The translations under genes were made by a program, and so were the position numbers. A DNA stretch of 64,000 nt from Paraburkholderia sprentiae WSM5005 (GTDB taxonomy: Bacteria > Pseudomonadota > Gammaproteobacteria > Burkholderiales > Burkholderiaceae), in the NCBI RefSeq assembly GCF_001865575.2, contig NZ_CP017563.2, positions 62,001-126,000 on the forward strand. Reading direction: 5' to 3'. Below the pieces are notes generated by a model that made no database searches, was not told the DNA's origin, and was given only the letters and a program-made list of their open reading frames with translations. The first letter of the stretch is position 1. The number at the start of each line of letters is the position of its first letter. Positions 37,608 through 46,370 of this stretch are shown here, piece by piece.

Positions 37608-37997
37608 ATGAAAGATGACGATGCGTTGTTCGAGAAGGGACTGCCGATTCGCCGCGAAGTGCTCGGCGCGGAATATGTCGATGCCGCGATGGAAAAGGCC
37701 GACGCGTTCATGATGTCATTCCAGCGGGCAACCACGGCGTGGGCCTGGGGGTGGGCATGGGGTGATGACACGCTCGACCGCAGGACGCGCAGCCTGCTTA
37801 ACCTCGCGATGCTTACCGCGACGGGCCACACCAACGAACTCAAGCTGCACATTAAAGGCGCGCTGAACAACGGCGTGAGCGTTGACGAAATCAAAGCGGC
37901 GCTCCTGCACGCGACGGCTTATTCGGGTATCCCGAACGGCCTCAGCGCATTCAAGGCGGCGCACGAAGTGCTGGTGGCTGAAGGTGCGCTCAAGTAA
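37608..37997 (+). CDS. Carboxymuconolactone-decarboxylase-like protein
   Basis: A 129-residue helical protein of the CMD/AhpD family (LDRRTRSLLNLAMLTATGH, ELKLHIKGALNNGVS). The redox CxxC of AhpD is absent and a histidine is present, so it is of the decarboxylase-like type rather than a peroxidase. AGAGGAG precedes the ATG at 37608. The open frame also extends upstream to 37452 with no start or known domain, so those 52 residues are left out. It is the second gene of the plus-strand DUF1330 unit. Confidence 0.82.
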   Translation: MKDDDALFEKGLPIRREVLGAEYVDAAMEKADAFMMSFQRATTAWAWGWAWGDDTLDRRTRSLLNLAMLTATGHTNELKLHIKGALNNGVSVDEIKAALLHATAYSGIPNGLSAFKAAHEVLVAEGALK

Positions 37998-38092
37998 GCA
38001 CCGATAGCCGTAACGAACCAGCATGAGCGTGCTTGCGCAGGACGCCAACTCGCTCGTAGCGTTGATCGGGGTGGCGTCGCAGTGAGACGCGG

Positions 38093-39760
38093 TCACATGT
38101 TCGAGTAGTTAGGGCCGCCACCGCCTTCAGGCGTCACCCAGACGATGTTCTGTGTCGGGTCCTTGATATCGCAGGTCTTGCAGTGCACGCAGTTCTGCGC
38201 ATTGATCACGAGCCGCTCGCTGCCATCGTCGTTTTTCACGAACTCGTACACCGCGGCCGGACAATAGCGTGACTCAGGACCGGCATAGGTCTGCCAGTTC
38301 ACATCGACCGGCACCGAGGGATCTTTCAGCGTCAGATGCGCCGGCTGGTTCTCTTCGTGGTTCGTGTTCGAGATGAATACGGAAGAAAGCCGGTCGAACG
38401 TCAGCTTGCCGTCCGGCTTCGGATACGTGATCGGCTTGCACTGCGAAGCCGGCTTCAGCATCTCGTGGTCCCAATGTTGATGATGCAGCGTCCACGGCAC
38501 GTTGCCGCCCAGCAGCTTCTGCTCGATGCCGACCATCAGCGTGCCCAGGTACAGACCCTTGCTCATCCACTGCTTGAAATTGCGCGCGCGGTACAACTCG
38601 GTGTAGAGCCACGACGTCCTGAAGGTTTCCGGGTAAGCGCTCAGCTCGTCTGCCTGGCGGCCGGCCTGCACGGCGTCGAACGCGGCGTCGGCCGCGAGCA
38701 TGCCGGTCTTGATCGCCGCATGCGAACCCTTGATGCGCGACGCGTTCAGGAAGCCCGCGTCGTCGCCGACCAGCGCACCGCCCGGGAACACCAGCTTCGG
38801 CAGCGACATCAGGCCGCCCGCGGTGATCGCCCGCGCGCCGTAGGACACGCGCTTGCCGCCTTCGAGCATCGCGCGGATCGCCGGATGCGTCTTGTAGCGC
38901 TGGAATTCCTCGAACGGCGACAGGTACGGATTCGAATAGCCGAGGCCGACCACGAAGCCCACCACGACCTGGTTGTTGTCCATGTGGTAGAGGAACGAGC
39001 CGCCGTAGGTGTCGTTTTCGAGCGGCCAGCCGGCGGTGTGCATCACCAGACCCGGCTTGTGCTTCGCGGGATCGATCTCCCACAGCTCCTTGATGCCGAT
39101 GCCGTACACCTGCGGATCGACGCCGTCGCGCAGCCTGAACCGGTCGTTCAGCTGACGCCCAAGGTGCCCGCGCGCGCCTTCGCAGAACAGCGTGTACTTC
39201 GCGTGCAGTTCCATGCCGAGCTGGAAGTTTTCGGTCGGCTCACCGTCCTTGCCGATGCCGAGATTGCCGGTCGCGACGCCCTTGACCGAGCCATCGTCGT
39301 TGTACAGGATGTCGGCCGCCGGAAAGCCCGGGAAGATCTCGACGCCGAGCGCCTCGGCCTGCTGACCCAGCCAGCGCGTCACGTTCGCGAGACTGATCAC
39401 GTAGTTGCCGTGGTTCTTGAAATTGTCCGGCAGCGCCCAGACCGGCACGCTCTTCGCGCCGGTTTCGGTGAGGAACAGGAAGCGGTCTTCGGTCACGTCG
39501 ACCGTTAGCGGCGCACCTTTTTCTTTCCAGTCCGGGATCAGTTCGGTCAGCGCGCGGGGGTCCATCACCGCGCCCGAGAGAATATGCGCCCCGATCTCCG
39601 AGCCTTTTTCCAGTACGCACACGCCAAGCTCGACGCCTTGTTCGGCAGCGCGCTGCTTGAGGCGAATCGCCGCCGACAGGCCCGCAGGGCCGCCACCAAC
39701 AACGACGACGTCATACTCCATCGACTCGCGCGGGCCGTATTGTTCTCTCACGTTCTGCAT
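38093..39760 (-). CDS. Electron transfer flavoprotein-ubiquinone oxidoreductase
   Basis: A 555-residue membrane-associated iron-sulphur flavoprotein with an N-terminal FAD site (DVVVVGGGPAGLSAAIRLK) and a C-terminal 4Fe-4S cluster motif (NAQNCVHCKTCDIKDP). It passes electrons from ETF to ubiquinone. The ATG at 39760 is preferred over the GTG at 39784 because the homologous N-terminus (QYGPRESMEYD) begins there. Upstream in the same direction lie hutD, etfA, etfB and an FAD dehydrogenase, so the set is a complete electron path. Confidence 0.92.
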   Translation of the reverse strand: MQNVREQYGPRESMEYDVVVVGGGPAGLSAAIRLKQRAAEQGVELGVCVLEKGSEIGAHILSGAVMDPRALTELIPDWKEKGAPLTVDVTEDRFLFLTETGAKSVPVWALPDNFKNHGNYVISLANVTRWLGQQAEALGVEIFPGFPAADILYNDDGSVKGVATGNLGIGKDGEPTENFQLGMELHAKYTLFCEGARGHLGRQLNDRFRLRDGVDPQVYGIGIKELWEIDPAKHKPGLVMHTAGWPLENDTYGGSFLYHMDNNQVVVGFVVGLGYSNPYLSPFEEFQRYKTHPAIRAMLEGGKRVSYGARAITAGGLMSLPKLVFPGGALVGDDAGFLNASRIKGSHAAIKTGMLAADAAFDAVQAGRQADELSAYPETFRTSWLYTELYRARNFKQWMSKGLYLGTLMVGIEQKLLGGNVPWTLHHQHWDHEMLKPASQCKPITYPKPDGKLTFDRLSSVFISNTNHEENQPAHLTLKDPSVPVDVNWQTYAGPESRYCPAAVYEFVKNDDGSERLVINAQNCVHCKTCDIKDPTQNIVWVTPEGGGGPNYSNM

Positions 39761-39771
39761 GCTTGTATTCT

Positions 39772-40446
39772 CTATTGCACGCACGGCAGGACCATCGGCT
39801 CGATCCCGATCGACACCAGTCTCGCGCCCGGACCGACATGATGCAGATCCAGCTCTTCATTGCGGCGTTCGATCCAGACGCCGTGCATCGGCGACAGCGT
39901 GACGTTCTTGAGCAACGTACTCGACACGCTCCATTCGCCGGAAAGACTGATCAACAGTTGCACGCTCGCCGGTGTGATCCGCAGCGCATTCGTGGCGACG
40001 CTGACTTTCGCACGGCACGCTTCGCGCCGGGCCATCACATTGAGGACCTGGACGGGCTTCGTCGGCAAGCTGACCCATACATGCAGGTCGCCGGAGAACT
40101 GCACGGGCTGCCCCGTTCGTGCGAGCAACTGGCCGTCCTGAGAATGCAGATCGACTGTGCCGTCGTCGATCAGCAGCAGGGTCCGTTCGAAGCCGGGGAA
40201 TTGCGAAAACCGCGCGGCACCTGTGAGGTCCGCGAGACTCACGCGCCAGTCCGCCACCCCTGCCGGATTCCTGCCATGGGCGAGAGTGCGGGTCGTGCCG
40301 GCTCCGTTGGCCCACGGTTCGGGGGCAATCGACGTGCAGTCGATAAAGCGGACCGACGGCACGCTGTCGTCCGCGCGATCCGTCTTCGGATGGCGCAGCG
40401 GCTCGCTGCTGCGGCGAAAGGCAGGGTTGAGAAGATCGTGATCCAT
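39772..40446 (-). CDS. hutD: HutD/Ves family protein
   Basis: A 224-residue protein with the HutD text PEPWANGAGTTRTLAHG, WRVSLADLTGAARFS and LLLIDDGTVDL. HutD is a bicupin-like protein of the histidine utilisation system, with a proposed governor role on hut expression. The start overlaps the etfA stop (TAATG). Here no other hut enzymes than hutG at 44550 are present, so its target pathway is uncertain. Confidence 0.85.
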   Translation of the reverse strand: MDHDLLNPAFRRSSEPLRHPKTDRADDSVPSVRFIDCTSIAPEPWANGAGTTRTLAHGRNPAGVADWRVSLADLTGAARFSQFPGFERTLLLIDDGTVDLHSQDGQLLARTGQPVQFSGDLHVWVSLPTKPVQVLNVMARREACRAKVSVATNALRITPASVQLLISLSGEWSVSSTLLKNVTLSPMHGVWIERRNEELDLHHVGPGARLVSIGIEPMVLPCVQ

Positions 40447-41378
40447 TACGCCGCCTTTGCGCTGACGTGAGCTTCGAGTTCGCCCAACACATCGAACAGA
40501 TCGCCGACGATGCCGTAGTCAGCCACCGAAAAAATCGGCGCATCGGGGTCCTTGTTCACGGCAACGATGACCTTCGAATCCTTCATGCCGGCGAGATGCT
40601 GGATCGCGCCGGAAATGCCGAAAGCGAAGTACACATCGGGTGCGACGGTTTTGCCGGTTTGTCCCACTTGCGCGGCATTCGGTGCATAGCCCGCGTCCAC
40701 AGCGGCGCGCGACGCGCCGAGTGCCGCGCCCACGCGTTCGGCAAGGCCGCCGAGCCGGTCCATGTTGTCTTTCGACGCCAGCCCGCGGCCGCCGGAGACA
40801 ACGACCCGCGCTGTGCTCAGATCGCGTCCGGACTGTCCGGACGCCTGGCGCTCCAGCAGCTTCGTCCTTTCAAACGTGGCGGCGGGGTTCGTCTCGACAA
40901 TAGTTGCAGTGCCGCCCGATGCCTCTGCCGCACCGAAAGACGACGCACGTATCGTCGCAAATGTCGTGCGCGCCGTTACCGACACTTTTGCGATGACGCT
41001 GCCCGCATACAGGCCACGTGTGAAGAGACCTTGCGCGTCGATCCCGGTCACGTCCGCGAGAAACGCGCCGCCGGTCAGCGCGGCGGCGCGCGGCAACGCG
41101 CTGCGGCCGAGACTGCGATGGCTCGCGACGATCAGCGCGTAATCGTCCGAAACGGCCTGAAGCTGCGTGCCGAGCGTTTCGGGGACTGGGGCATGCGCAG
41201 CATCGCCCGCGACGGCAAGCACACGTTCCACACCGGCAATTCCGGCCGCGGCCTGAGCGCCCGCTGGGGGCACCATCATGTCGACCGGCAGGCCGCGTTG
41301 CAGTGCCGCGCTGACGGCACGCCGCGTCGATTCCGCGAGCGCGCCGTGCTCCCATTCACCCACCACAAGGCTTCTCAT
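40446..41378 (-). CDS. etfA: Electron transfer flavoprotein alpha subunit
   Basis: A 310-residue ETF alpha subunit. The FAD-binding C-terminal domain is clear: [17 protein letters not shown], then [16 protein letters not shown] and [19 protein letters not shown]. The ATG at 41378 overlaps the etfB stop (ATGA); the open frame upstream is a shadow of etfB. It takes electrons from a flavin dehydrogenase, most likely the DAO-family enzyme encoded upstream. Confidence 0.92.
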   Translation of the reverse strand: MRSLVVGEWEHGALAESTRRAVSAALQRGLPVDMMVPPAGAQAAAGIAGVERVLAVAGDAAHAPVPETLGTQLQAVSDDYALIVASHRSLGRSALPRAAALTGGAFLADVTGIDAQGLFTRGLYAGSVIAKVSVTARTTFATIRASSFGAAEASGGTATIVETNPAATFERTKLLERQASGQSGRDLSTARVVVSGGRGLASKDNMDRLGGLAERVGAALGASRAAVDAGYAPNAAQVGQTGKTVAPDVYFAFGISGAIQHLAGMKDSKVIVAVNKDPDAPIFSVADYGIVGDLFDVLGELEAHVSAKAA

Positions 41379-42154
41379 GCATTTGCTCCCAGATTGTCGA
41401 ACGGATGATGCGCGGCGAGCGCATCCAGCAGCGCGGCGGTATTCGCGACCTTGATGCCGGCTTCGCGCACAGGCGGGTCGCGCAGTTCGACGATCGTCGT
41501 GCGCGGCGTCAGGTCGACGCCAAGAGACGCACCGTCGATCATGACAAGCGGCTTCTGCTTGGCCTTGACGATGCTCGGCAGCGTGACGCGACGCGGCTCG
41601 GCAAGACGCAGGTCCGCGCTGATCACACCAGGACCGTCGAGCTCCCATGTCGATGTGCCGCCATCGTCGCCGCATGTCACCTGCCAGTGGCCGCTCCGCG
41701 CGGATAGCGCGCTGGCGTTCAGGGCCTGCGGCCAGTCGAGCAAGGCCGCGAGCATGGCGGCGACGCCGCCAATGTCGCTGTCGATCGCCTGTTTGCCGCA
41801 CAGCACGAGGCCGAAGTCGCCCGCCGCCATGTATGCGCGCAGCAAGCGCGCGACGGCCAGCGAGTCCAACGTTGCGCTGGCGGCGCCGGTGTCGATCAGC
41901 ACGGCGTCGTCAGCGCCCATGGCGAGGGCGGTGCGCAACACATCCTGACTCGTGGCGTGGCCGCACGTCAGGACCGTCACCCGGGTTGCCACGCCGGCTT
42001 CCCTGAGTTGCAGCGCCTTTTCGACCGCGCATTCGTCAAAGGGATTGAGCGACATTTTCAAACCACCCGTATCGATTACGCCGCTCGCACTGACCCGCAC
42101 GCGCACGTTGGCATCGACGACCCGTTTGACGGGAACGAGAATTCGAATATTCAT
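41375..42154 (-). CDS. etfB: Electron transfer flavoprotein beta subunit
   Basis: A 259-residue ETF beta subunit (ILVPVKRVVDANVRVRV, MSLNPFDECAVEKALQLRE, the AMP-binding CGKQAIDSDIGGVAAMLA). The ATG at 42154 has GGAG upstream. It forms the heterodimer with EtfA. This pair seems dedicated to the adjacent dehydrogenase rather than to fatty-acid oxidation. Confidence 0.92.
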   Translation of the reverse strand: MNIRILVPVKRVVDANVRVRVSASGVIDTGGLKMSLNPFDECAVEKALQLREAGVATRVTVLTCGHATSQDVLRTALAMGADDAVLIDTGAASATLDSLAVARLLRAYMAAGDFGLVLCGKQAIDSDIGGVAAMLAALLDWPQALNASALSARSGHWQVTCGDDGGTSTWELDGPGVISADLRLAEPRRVTLPSIVKAKQKPLVMIDGASLGVDLTPRTTIVELRDPPVREAGIKVANTAALLDALAAHHPFDNLGANA

Positions 42155-42170
42155 GAGGATAGGCTCCTGA

Positions 42171-43358
42171 TCACGACACGGCGCCCGCGCCGTATTTGCC
42201 GACGAGCAGCGCACCGCTCGCAAACCGGCTCAACGCATAGGGGCCCAGCGAAACGTCAGTGGGCAGTCCAAGCGCATGCTGAGCGAGGATCTTGCCGACC
42301 CCCGGCGACAGCTTGAAACCGTGTCCCGAGAAACCGAATCCCACCACCAGGCCTTCGATATCGCTGACTGAGCCGAGCACCGGATTCCAGTCGGGCGTGA
42401 CGTCGTACACACCCGTCCATGACGAGGCCAGACCTGCCGTCTCATAAGCGGGAAAGCGTTCGGCGACTTGCGCTCCGACTTCGCCGACGTAGTCGAGCGA
42501 GATATCGCCTTGCTCGGTCTCCGGCGCATTCAACGTTTCGCCGACCACGCCTTCGGACACGAGCATCTGGCTGCCGCCATAGCTGCGGTAGTAAAGCATC
42601 CCGGCTGAGCCAAGATCCTTGAACGCGGGCATCTTGAACGAATAGGCGGCTGTGTCGCATTCCAGTGCAAGCACCGTATGACGTTCAGGCTTGACCGGCA
42701 ATTCGACGTCCATCCACGCGGCCATCTCCGGCGTCCAGATGTTCTGCGTGCTGATCAGCGCGCCGCAACTGAACGAGCCCGCCGACGTCTGAACCCCAAC
42801 CACCTTGCGGCCTTCGCGTACCACGCCGGTGACGCTCACGCCCTCCATGATCTTGACGCCTTGCCGGCGCGCCGCGCGAGCGAAGCTGGTCGCAACCAGA
42901 TACGCGTCGGCGAAGCCCGCTTCCGGCTCGTAGCCGATCAACGCGGCGTCGTCGAATTGCGCGATCGGCAGGCGTTCGCGCGCCTCGGTCCGGTCGAGCA
43001 GTTGGACCTCGATACCCATGTCCTGCTGTGCGATCAACGACGCGCGCAGCGGATCGATCTTGCCGCCGTCCGGTGCGGAAATCATGTAGCCGCATTTGAC
43101 CAGACCGCACGACGCTTCGTCGTCGCCAACATATTCGGCGAAATTGTTGAAAGCCCACCACGACGAGCGAGCCAGTTCGACGTTCTGTTTCACCGAATAA
43201 TGGGTGCGTAACAGACCGGACGACTGTGACGTCGTGCCCGCGCCAATGGTGCTGCGTTCAAGCACAAGCACGCTTTTCGCGCCGAGCGCGGCCAGATGAT
43301 GGGCTACCGAGGCTCCGATTACCCCGGCTCCGATCACAACGAAATCGTAATGGCTCAT
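42171..43358 (-). CDS. DAO-family FAD-dependent amine/amino-acid dehydrogenase
   Basis: A 395-residue enzyme of the D-amino-acid-oxidase/sarcosine-oxidase fold. The N-terminal FAD site reads VVIGAGVIGASVAHHLA, and GVYDVTPDWNPVLG and GFGFSGHGFKLSPGVG near the end are typical of sarcosine-oxidase-like enzymes. Because etfB, etfA and an ETF-ubiquinone oxidoreductase gene follow, it probably acts as a dehydrogenase using ETF instead of O2. It would oxidise an N-methylated or secondary amino acid; the substrate is unknown. It is divergent from a LysR regulator. Confidence 0.85.
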   Translation of the reverse strand: MSHYDFVVIGAGVIGASVAHHLAALGAKSVLVLERSTIGAGTTSQSSGLLRTHYSVKQNVELARSSWWAFNNFAEYVGDDEASCGLVKCGYMISAPDGGKIDPLRASLIAQQDMGIEVQLLDRTEARERLPIAQFDDAALIGYEPEAGFADAYLVATSFARAARRQGVKIMEGVSVTGVVREGRKVVGVQTSAGSFSCGALISTQNIWTPEMAAWMDVELPVKPERHTVLALECDTAAYSFKMPAFKDLGSAGMLYYRSYGGSQMLVSEGVVGETLNAPETEQGDISLDYVGEVGAQVAERFPAYETAGLASSWTGVYDVTPDWNPVLGSVSDIEGLVVGFGFSGHGFKLSPGVGKILAQHALGLPTDVSLGPYALSRFASGALLVGKYGAGAVS

Positions 43359-43559
43359 GTGAACCTCTGCGTTGAAGATGGAGCCGATTCTAGGTAGCCG
43401 AACCCCACGGGACTTTTGTATTAGGCAAACTTATGGTGCAGACCGTGGATTGCTCATGGTCGGCAAGTGCCGGCAGAAAAAAAGCATCATGCAGGCTCTT
43501 CCGTAGCAAAAGAGGGCAAGAAGGCGAAGGGCGCCAGACGCGAAACCAGCGGAGTTTTC

Positions 43560-44525
43560 ATGCGACGAACCCAACCTCCCATCGACCTGCGCGCGTTGCA
43601 GGCTTTCATCGCAGTCTGCGAGGCGGGGTCCATGACGGGCGCGGCGAAGCAGTTGGGCGTCAGCCAGAGCGCGATCAGCCAGGCCATTGGTGCGCTGGAG
43701 CGCGATCAAGGCGTCGATCTGTTCGATCGCGAAAGCCGGCCGCCACGCCCCAATATCGCTGGACGCGCATTGCTGGAACTGGCCGGTCCATTGATCGAAC
43801 ATGCGCAGATGGTGAGCGCGCGCGTCGGCGATGCGTCGCATGCAGGCAAGCTGCCGGTGCGGCTCGGTTGCGTGGATTCGTTCGCGGCCACCGTGGGGCC
43901 CGAACTGATCCGGGCGGTATCGGGCTCGGCGCGGCAGATTTCGCTCTGGTCTGGTTTGACGCCGGGCCTCAGCAAGCAGTTGCACGACCGTGAACTGGAC
44001 GTGGCGATCTGCACGCAGACGTTATTGAGCGACGCACGGATTGTCGAAGTCCCGCTGTTTTCGGAAGCCTTCGTGGCCGTCGTGGCGCGACGTTATCCCG
44101 ATCAGCGCAAGAACGTCGACTGGCGCACGCTCGCACTGGAATTGCCGCTGATCCGCTATACGGCGCGCTCCGTGATCGGCCAGCAGGTTGAGCGGTTCGC
44201 GCGGCATCTTGGCATAGAGAGCGCGCGGCGCTATGAATTCGACGCGACCGATCCGCTATTGAGTCTCGTGGCCGCAGGGCTCGGATTTGCCATTTCGACG
44301 CCGCTCTGTTTGTGGCAGGCGCGTCATTATCTCGACGACATTGCCGTATTGCCGCTGCCCGATAGCCGTCTTGGGCGTCGTGATTTTTTTCTGCTGCATC
44401 GTCAGGGTGAATGGGACGATTTCGCGTCGGAGATCATCACACTCACACGTGGCGTGCTCGATCACAGCATCTGGCCGGCGCTGGCCCGCGCATTGCCGCA
44501 TTTGCCCGATGGCGCGCTGCGCTGA
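43560..44525 (+). CDS. LysR-family transcriptional regulator
   Basis: A 321-residue LysR protein with N-terminal helix-turn-helix (FIAVCEAGSMTGAAKQLG, then QSAISQAIGALE) and an effector-binding domain. The ATG at 43560 has GGAG before it; an in-frame GTG at 43467 is rejected. It is divergent from the DAO dehydrogenase-ETF operon and directly upstream of hutG, so it probably controls both. The intergenic stretch 43359-43559 should hold its operator. Confidence 0.87.
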   Translation: MRRTQPPIDLRALQAFIAVCEAGSMTGAAKQLGVSQSAISQAIGALERDQGVDLFDRESRPPRPNIAGRALLELAGPLIEHAQMVSARVGDASHAGKLPVRLGCVDSFAATVGPELIRAVSGSARQISLWSGLTPGLSKQLHDRELDVAICTQTLLSDARIVEVPLFSEAFVAVVARRYPDQRKNVDWRTLALELPLIRYTARSVIGQQVERFARHLGIESARRYEFDATDPLLSLVAAGLGFAISTPLCLWQARHYLDDIAVLPLPDSRLGRRDFFLLHRQGEWDDFASEIITLTRGVLDHSIWPALARALPHLPDGALR

Positions 44526-44549
44526 GAAAAAAATTTAAAGGAGTCAACG

Positions 44550-45344
44550 ATGAGTGAGCTGTACAAGCTGCATATCGGCGATGGGCCGTTGCTGATTTCG
44601 ATTCCGCATCTCGGCACGGAGATTCCGTCGTCGCTGAAGCATGAGTATTCGGAGGTGGCACTGAGTGTGGCGGACACCGACTGGCATCTCGACCGTCTCT
44701 ACGACTTTGCGAAAGCGCTGGGCGCGACTTTGCTGGGCGCGCGCGTTTCCCGCTACGTGATCGATCTGAACCGGCCGCCGAACGACGAGAGTCTATACCC
44801 CGGCCAAACGACGACGGGCCTTTGTCCAACGGAAACGTTTCGGGGCGAAGCGGTTTACCGGCCCGGCCAGGAACCCGACCAGGCGGAGAAGCAACGCCGC
44901 GTGGCGGCCTATTGGCAGCCATACCATACGGCATTGCAAGCGGAGTTGGCGAGGCTGCGCGAGCGTCATCCGAATGTACTGTTATGGGAAGCACATTCGA
45001 TCGCGAGCGTACTGCCGCGCCTGTTCGACGCGAAGTTGCCGGATCTCAATCTTGGGACGCAAGACGGCCGCACTGCAAACGCGCTCGTGCAAAACGCGGC
45101 CGAACGAGCCGCTGCGGACAGCGCCTATACGTGGGTCGCGAACGGCCGCTTCAAGGGTGGTTATATCACGCGTCACTATGGCGAACCCGAGCGCGGTATT
45201 CACGCGGTTCAGCTTGAAATGTGTCAGTGCATCTACATGAATGAAGACGCGCCGTTCTCCTATCACGACGCACGCGCGGCGGTTCTTCAACCCACGCTAC
45301 AGCGCATGGTGGGGGGCGCGCTGAATGCGCTCGAGCACCTGTGA
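44550..45344 (+). CDS. hutG: N-formylglutamate deformylase (HutG type)
   Basis: A 264-residue zinc hydrolase of the FGase family (LISIPHLGTEIPSSLK, DTDWHLDRLYDFA, LNRPPNDESLYPGQ, LWEAHSIASVLPRLFD). Metal-binding His and Glu residues of the family are visible in these stretches. It releases formate from N-formylglutamate, the last step of the five-step histidine pathway. Here hutHUI are absent, so it may use a formylglutamate or related N-formyl amino acid made by another route. AAAGGAG precedes the ATG. Confidence 0.86.
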   Translation: MSELYKLHIGDGPLLISIPHLGTEIPSSLKHEYSEVALSVADTDWHLDRLYDFAKALGATLLGARVSRYVIDLNRPPNDESLYPGQTTTGLCPTETFRGEAVYRPGQEPDQAEKQRRVAAYWQPYHTALQAELARLRERHPNVLLWEAHSIASVLPRLFDAKLPDLNLGTQDGRTANALVQNAAERAAADSAYTWVANGRFKGGYITRHYGEPERGIHAVQLEMCQCIYMNEDAPFSYHDARAAVLQPTLQRMVGGALNALEHL

Positions 45345-45576
45345 TCACTTTTTATAAGTAATGCTGTTGATGTATCTGAACCCGATGTGCCGTTCGTGTG
45401 CGGCGAGGCACCGCGCAGGCCGGTAAACCGCACTGCTTTGACGCGGTGAGGATCCGCGGAAGTCACCCGTTTCATGCCGTCGGTTCGCCCAAAGTGTTTC
45501 CCAGCATGAATCTTATGTTCCCGCGGGTAATCATGGCATGGAGGTTGCGTAAGAAGTAGCGGCGAATGAAGGCGCA

Positions 45577-46179
45577 TTAGTCCCGGTCACCTTCGCCGTA
45601 CACGAAGATGGACAGGAACTGGATCGGCATTTTGATCAGCCGCTCGGGACCGTGGGGCACGTCGGCCTGGAAGGTGAGGGTGTCGCCGGGATGCAGGATG
45701 TAGGTTTGCTGGCCGTGCCGGTACTCGATGACACCCTTGAGCATGTGGATGAACTCGGTGCCTTGGTGTTCGAAGACGGGGAAGGTTTCCGATTCGTCGT
45801 CCATCGTGATCAGGAACGGCTCGAACAGTTTTTTGGGGCCCTGGTCGTAGGCCAGCAGGTGATAGGTGTGGCCGCGTTTGGTGCCTTTACGGACCACCTC
45901 CATGCCTTCGCCCCTCTTCACGAGTTGGGCGCCGCCTTCAGGAACGTCGAAGCGCCGGAACAGGGTGGACATCGACACACCGAGCGCATTGGCGATCCGG
46001 TTGAGCACGTCGAGCCCGGTGGAAGTCTGGGCGTTCTCGATCTTCGAGAGCATGCCGCGGCTGATCCCGGCCTGCTCCGACACCTGGGCGATCGTCAGAC
46101 CGTGGCGCTGGCGAAGTTCGCGGATCGTCGCGCCCAAATAGCGTTCGAGCGGGTTTTTGCTGTCTTCGCCGTTTTGCAT
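45577..46179 (-). CDS. XRE-family regulator with cupin domain
   Basis: A 200-residue protein: N-terminal helix-turn-helix (LTIAQVSEQAGISRGMLSKI) and C-terminal cupin_2 domain (FEHQGTEFIHMLKGVIEYRHG). This architecture is known from regulators such as PuuR of polyamine or amino-acid metabolism. It is divergent from glnT-glxBCD and likely regulates them. The dyad at 46258-46275 is a candidate site. Confidence 0.87.
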   Translation of the reverse strand: MQNGEDSKNPLERYLGATIRELRQRHGLTIAQVSEQAGISRGMLSKIENAQTSTGLDVLNRIANALGVSMSTLFRRFDVPEGGAQLVKRGEGMEVVRKGTKRGHTYHLLAYDQGPKKLFEPFLITMDDESETFPVFEHQGTEFIHMLKGVIEYRHGQQTYILHPGDTLTFQADVPHGPERLIKMPIQFLSIFVYGEGDRD

Positions 46180-46257
46180 GGTTGAACCTCGTTGAAAGGC
46201 AGGAGGTTAGCAGATAAGAAGGGCCGTATTGCGCCCTGAAAGTTTCTCGACGGGAAC

Positions 46258-46275
46258 TATTGTTGCACAGTAATA
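46258..46275 (+). promoter_or_regulatory. Candidate operator of the XRE-cupin regulator
   Basis: TATTGTTGCACAGTAATA is an imperfect dyad (outer arms TATT/AATA, 5 of 7 positions) between the divergent regulator and glnT. No consensus is known to me for this regulator. Confidence 0.3.
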
Positions 46276-46370
46276 AATTCGTATTGATGCTGCGAACATG
46301 GCTCGCAGTGGAGTCGTGCAATGGGGCATGACTCGCCAATCAGCCAGCGATGGTGGTGCAAGGAGTGACG

